39,340 nt of DNA, taken from Lutibacter sp. HS1-25 (GTDB lineage Bacteria; Bacteroidota; Bacteroidia; Flavobacteriales; Flavobacteriaceae). Where the stretch lies: contig NZ_RHLN01000025.1 of NCBI RefSeq assembly GCF_004121075.1, positions 1-39,340 of the forward strand, written 5' to 3'. The stretch's first letter is position 1; every line of letters starts with the position of its first letter. The notes below the pieces were generated by a model, which had not been told where the DNA came from, did no database searches, and saw only the letters and a list, made by a program, of their open reading frames with translations. Both the position numbers and the translations under genes were made by a program. Positions 39,326 through 39,340 of the stretch are shown piece after piece.

Positions 39326-39340
39326 AATAGCTCGACTGAG

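Larger units (their letters stand above)
36292..39340 (+). mobile_element. Integron-like cassette array, continuing past the window end
   Basis: Five attC-like sites (37073-37207, 37639-37772, 38478-38558, 38622-38687, 39190-39325) divide the region into six segments starting at GTT: 36292, 37199, 37764, 38550, 38678 and 39317. All sites have the same orientation. In three segments the bases after the opening GTT are the exact reverse complement of those before AAC in the site that closes the segment: GTTAGCACAC/GTGTGCTAAC, GTTGGCTAA/TTAGCCAAC, GTTAGGTAAC/GTTACCTAAC. The two remaining complete segments match approximately. Sizes (128 to about 900 bp), at most one gene per segment and non-homologous contents fit integron cassettes. 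No IntI gene adjoins the array. Confidence 0.65.

Overview
The window is AT-rich chromosomal DNA from a member of the Bacteroidota, most likely a Flavobacteriaceae; the genus cannot be fixed. The evidence is lipoproteins and a TonB receptor of Bacteroidetes type, a CarboxypepD_reg-like domain fused to the receptor, almost no Shine-Dalgarno sequences, several -7 boxes of the form TAnnTTTG, and an intercistronic RNA that looks like the flavobacterial Flavo-1 family.

Layout. 1-650: end of a fasciclin-domain protein. 762-3259 (minus): operon for a haem-binding-domain CxxCH protein, a MORN-like secreted protein, a 3-mercaptopyruvate sulfurtransferase and a small membrane protein. 3396-7966 (plus): a 51-residue membrane protein, a helical protein, purB, a lipoprotein, a TerC-family protein, a terminator and an AI-2E-family transporter. 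8103-9050: a degenerate M23/LytM-type secreted protein. 9143-15175: a TolC / membrane-fusion lipoprotein / RND pump operon with a structured RNA between adaptor and pump and a PII-like gene at its end. 15349-18194: a DUF2892 membrane protein, a small exported Cys/His protein (probably starting at ATT) and a His-rich TonB receptor, a plausible metal-uptake unit. 18297-21638: a UraA-type permease facing an AzgA-type purine permease plus a Tsx-like outer-membrane protein.

22194-27143 is a compact operon for a soluble, NAD-linked, bidirectional [NiFe]-hydrogenase (group 3d): hoxF with a cluster-less HoxE-like front domain, a single ORF that fuses hoxU to hoxY, hoxH, and the endopeptidase hoxW. 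No hyp maturation genes are in the window. Then come a parDE toxin-antitoxin pair with a visible operator and promoter, an unusual tyrosine recombinase (27990-29174), and two hybrid histidine kinases (686 and 1524 residues) that end in receiver domains.

The most unusual part is the right end (36292-39340). Three homologous elements of about 135 bp and two shorter, unrelated ones (81 and 66 bp) all start with ...AAC, end with GTT..., and fold as imperfect dyads. The variable bases after GTT at the start of each segment are complementary to the bases before AAC at the start of the next element, perfectly over 9-10 bp in three of five segments. That is how integron cassettes carrying attC sites behave: each mobile unit brings its own R' and R'' halves. 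I read the region as an integron-like cassette array (five attC-like sites, six segments, running off the window), holding a secreted plug-domain-like protein, a winged-helix-like membrane protein, a decayed segment and a tandem-repeat segment. No canonical IntI is adjacent. The recombinase 7 kb upstream has an IntI-like C-terminal tail but lacks the IntI-specific insertion, so its role is only a hypothesis.
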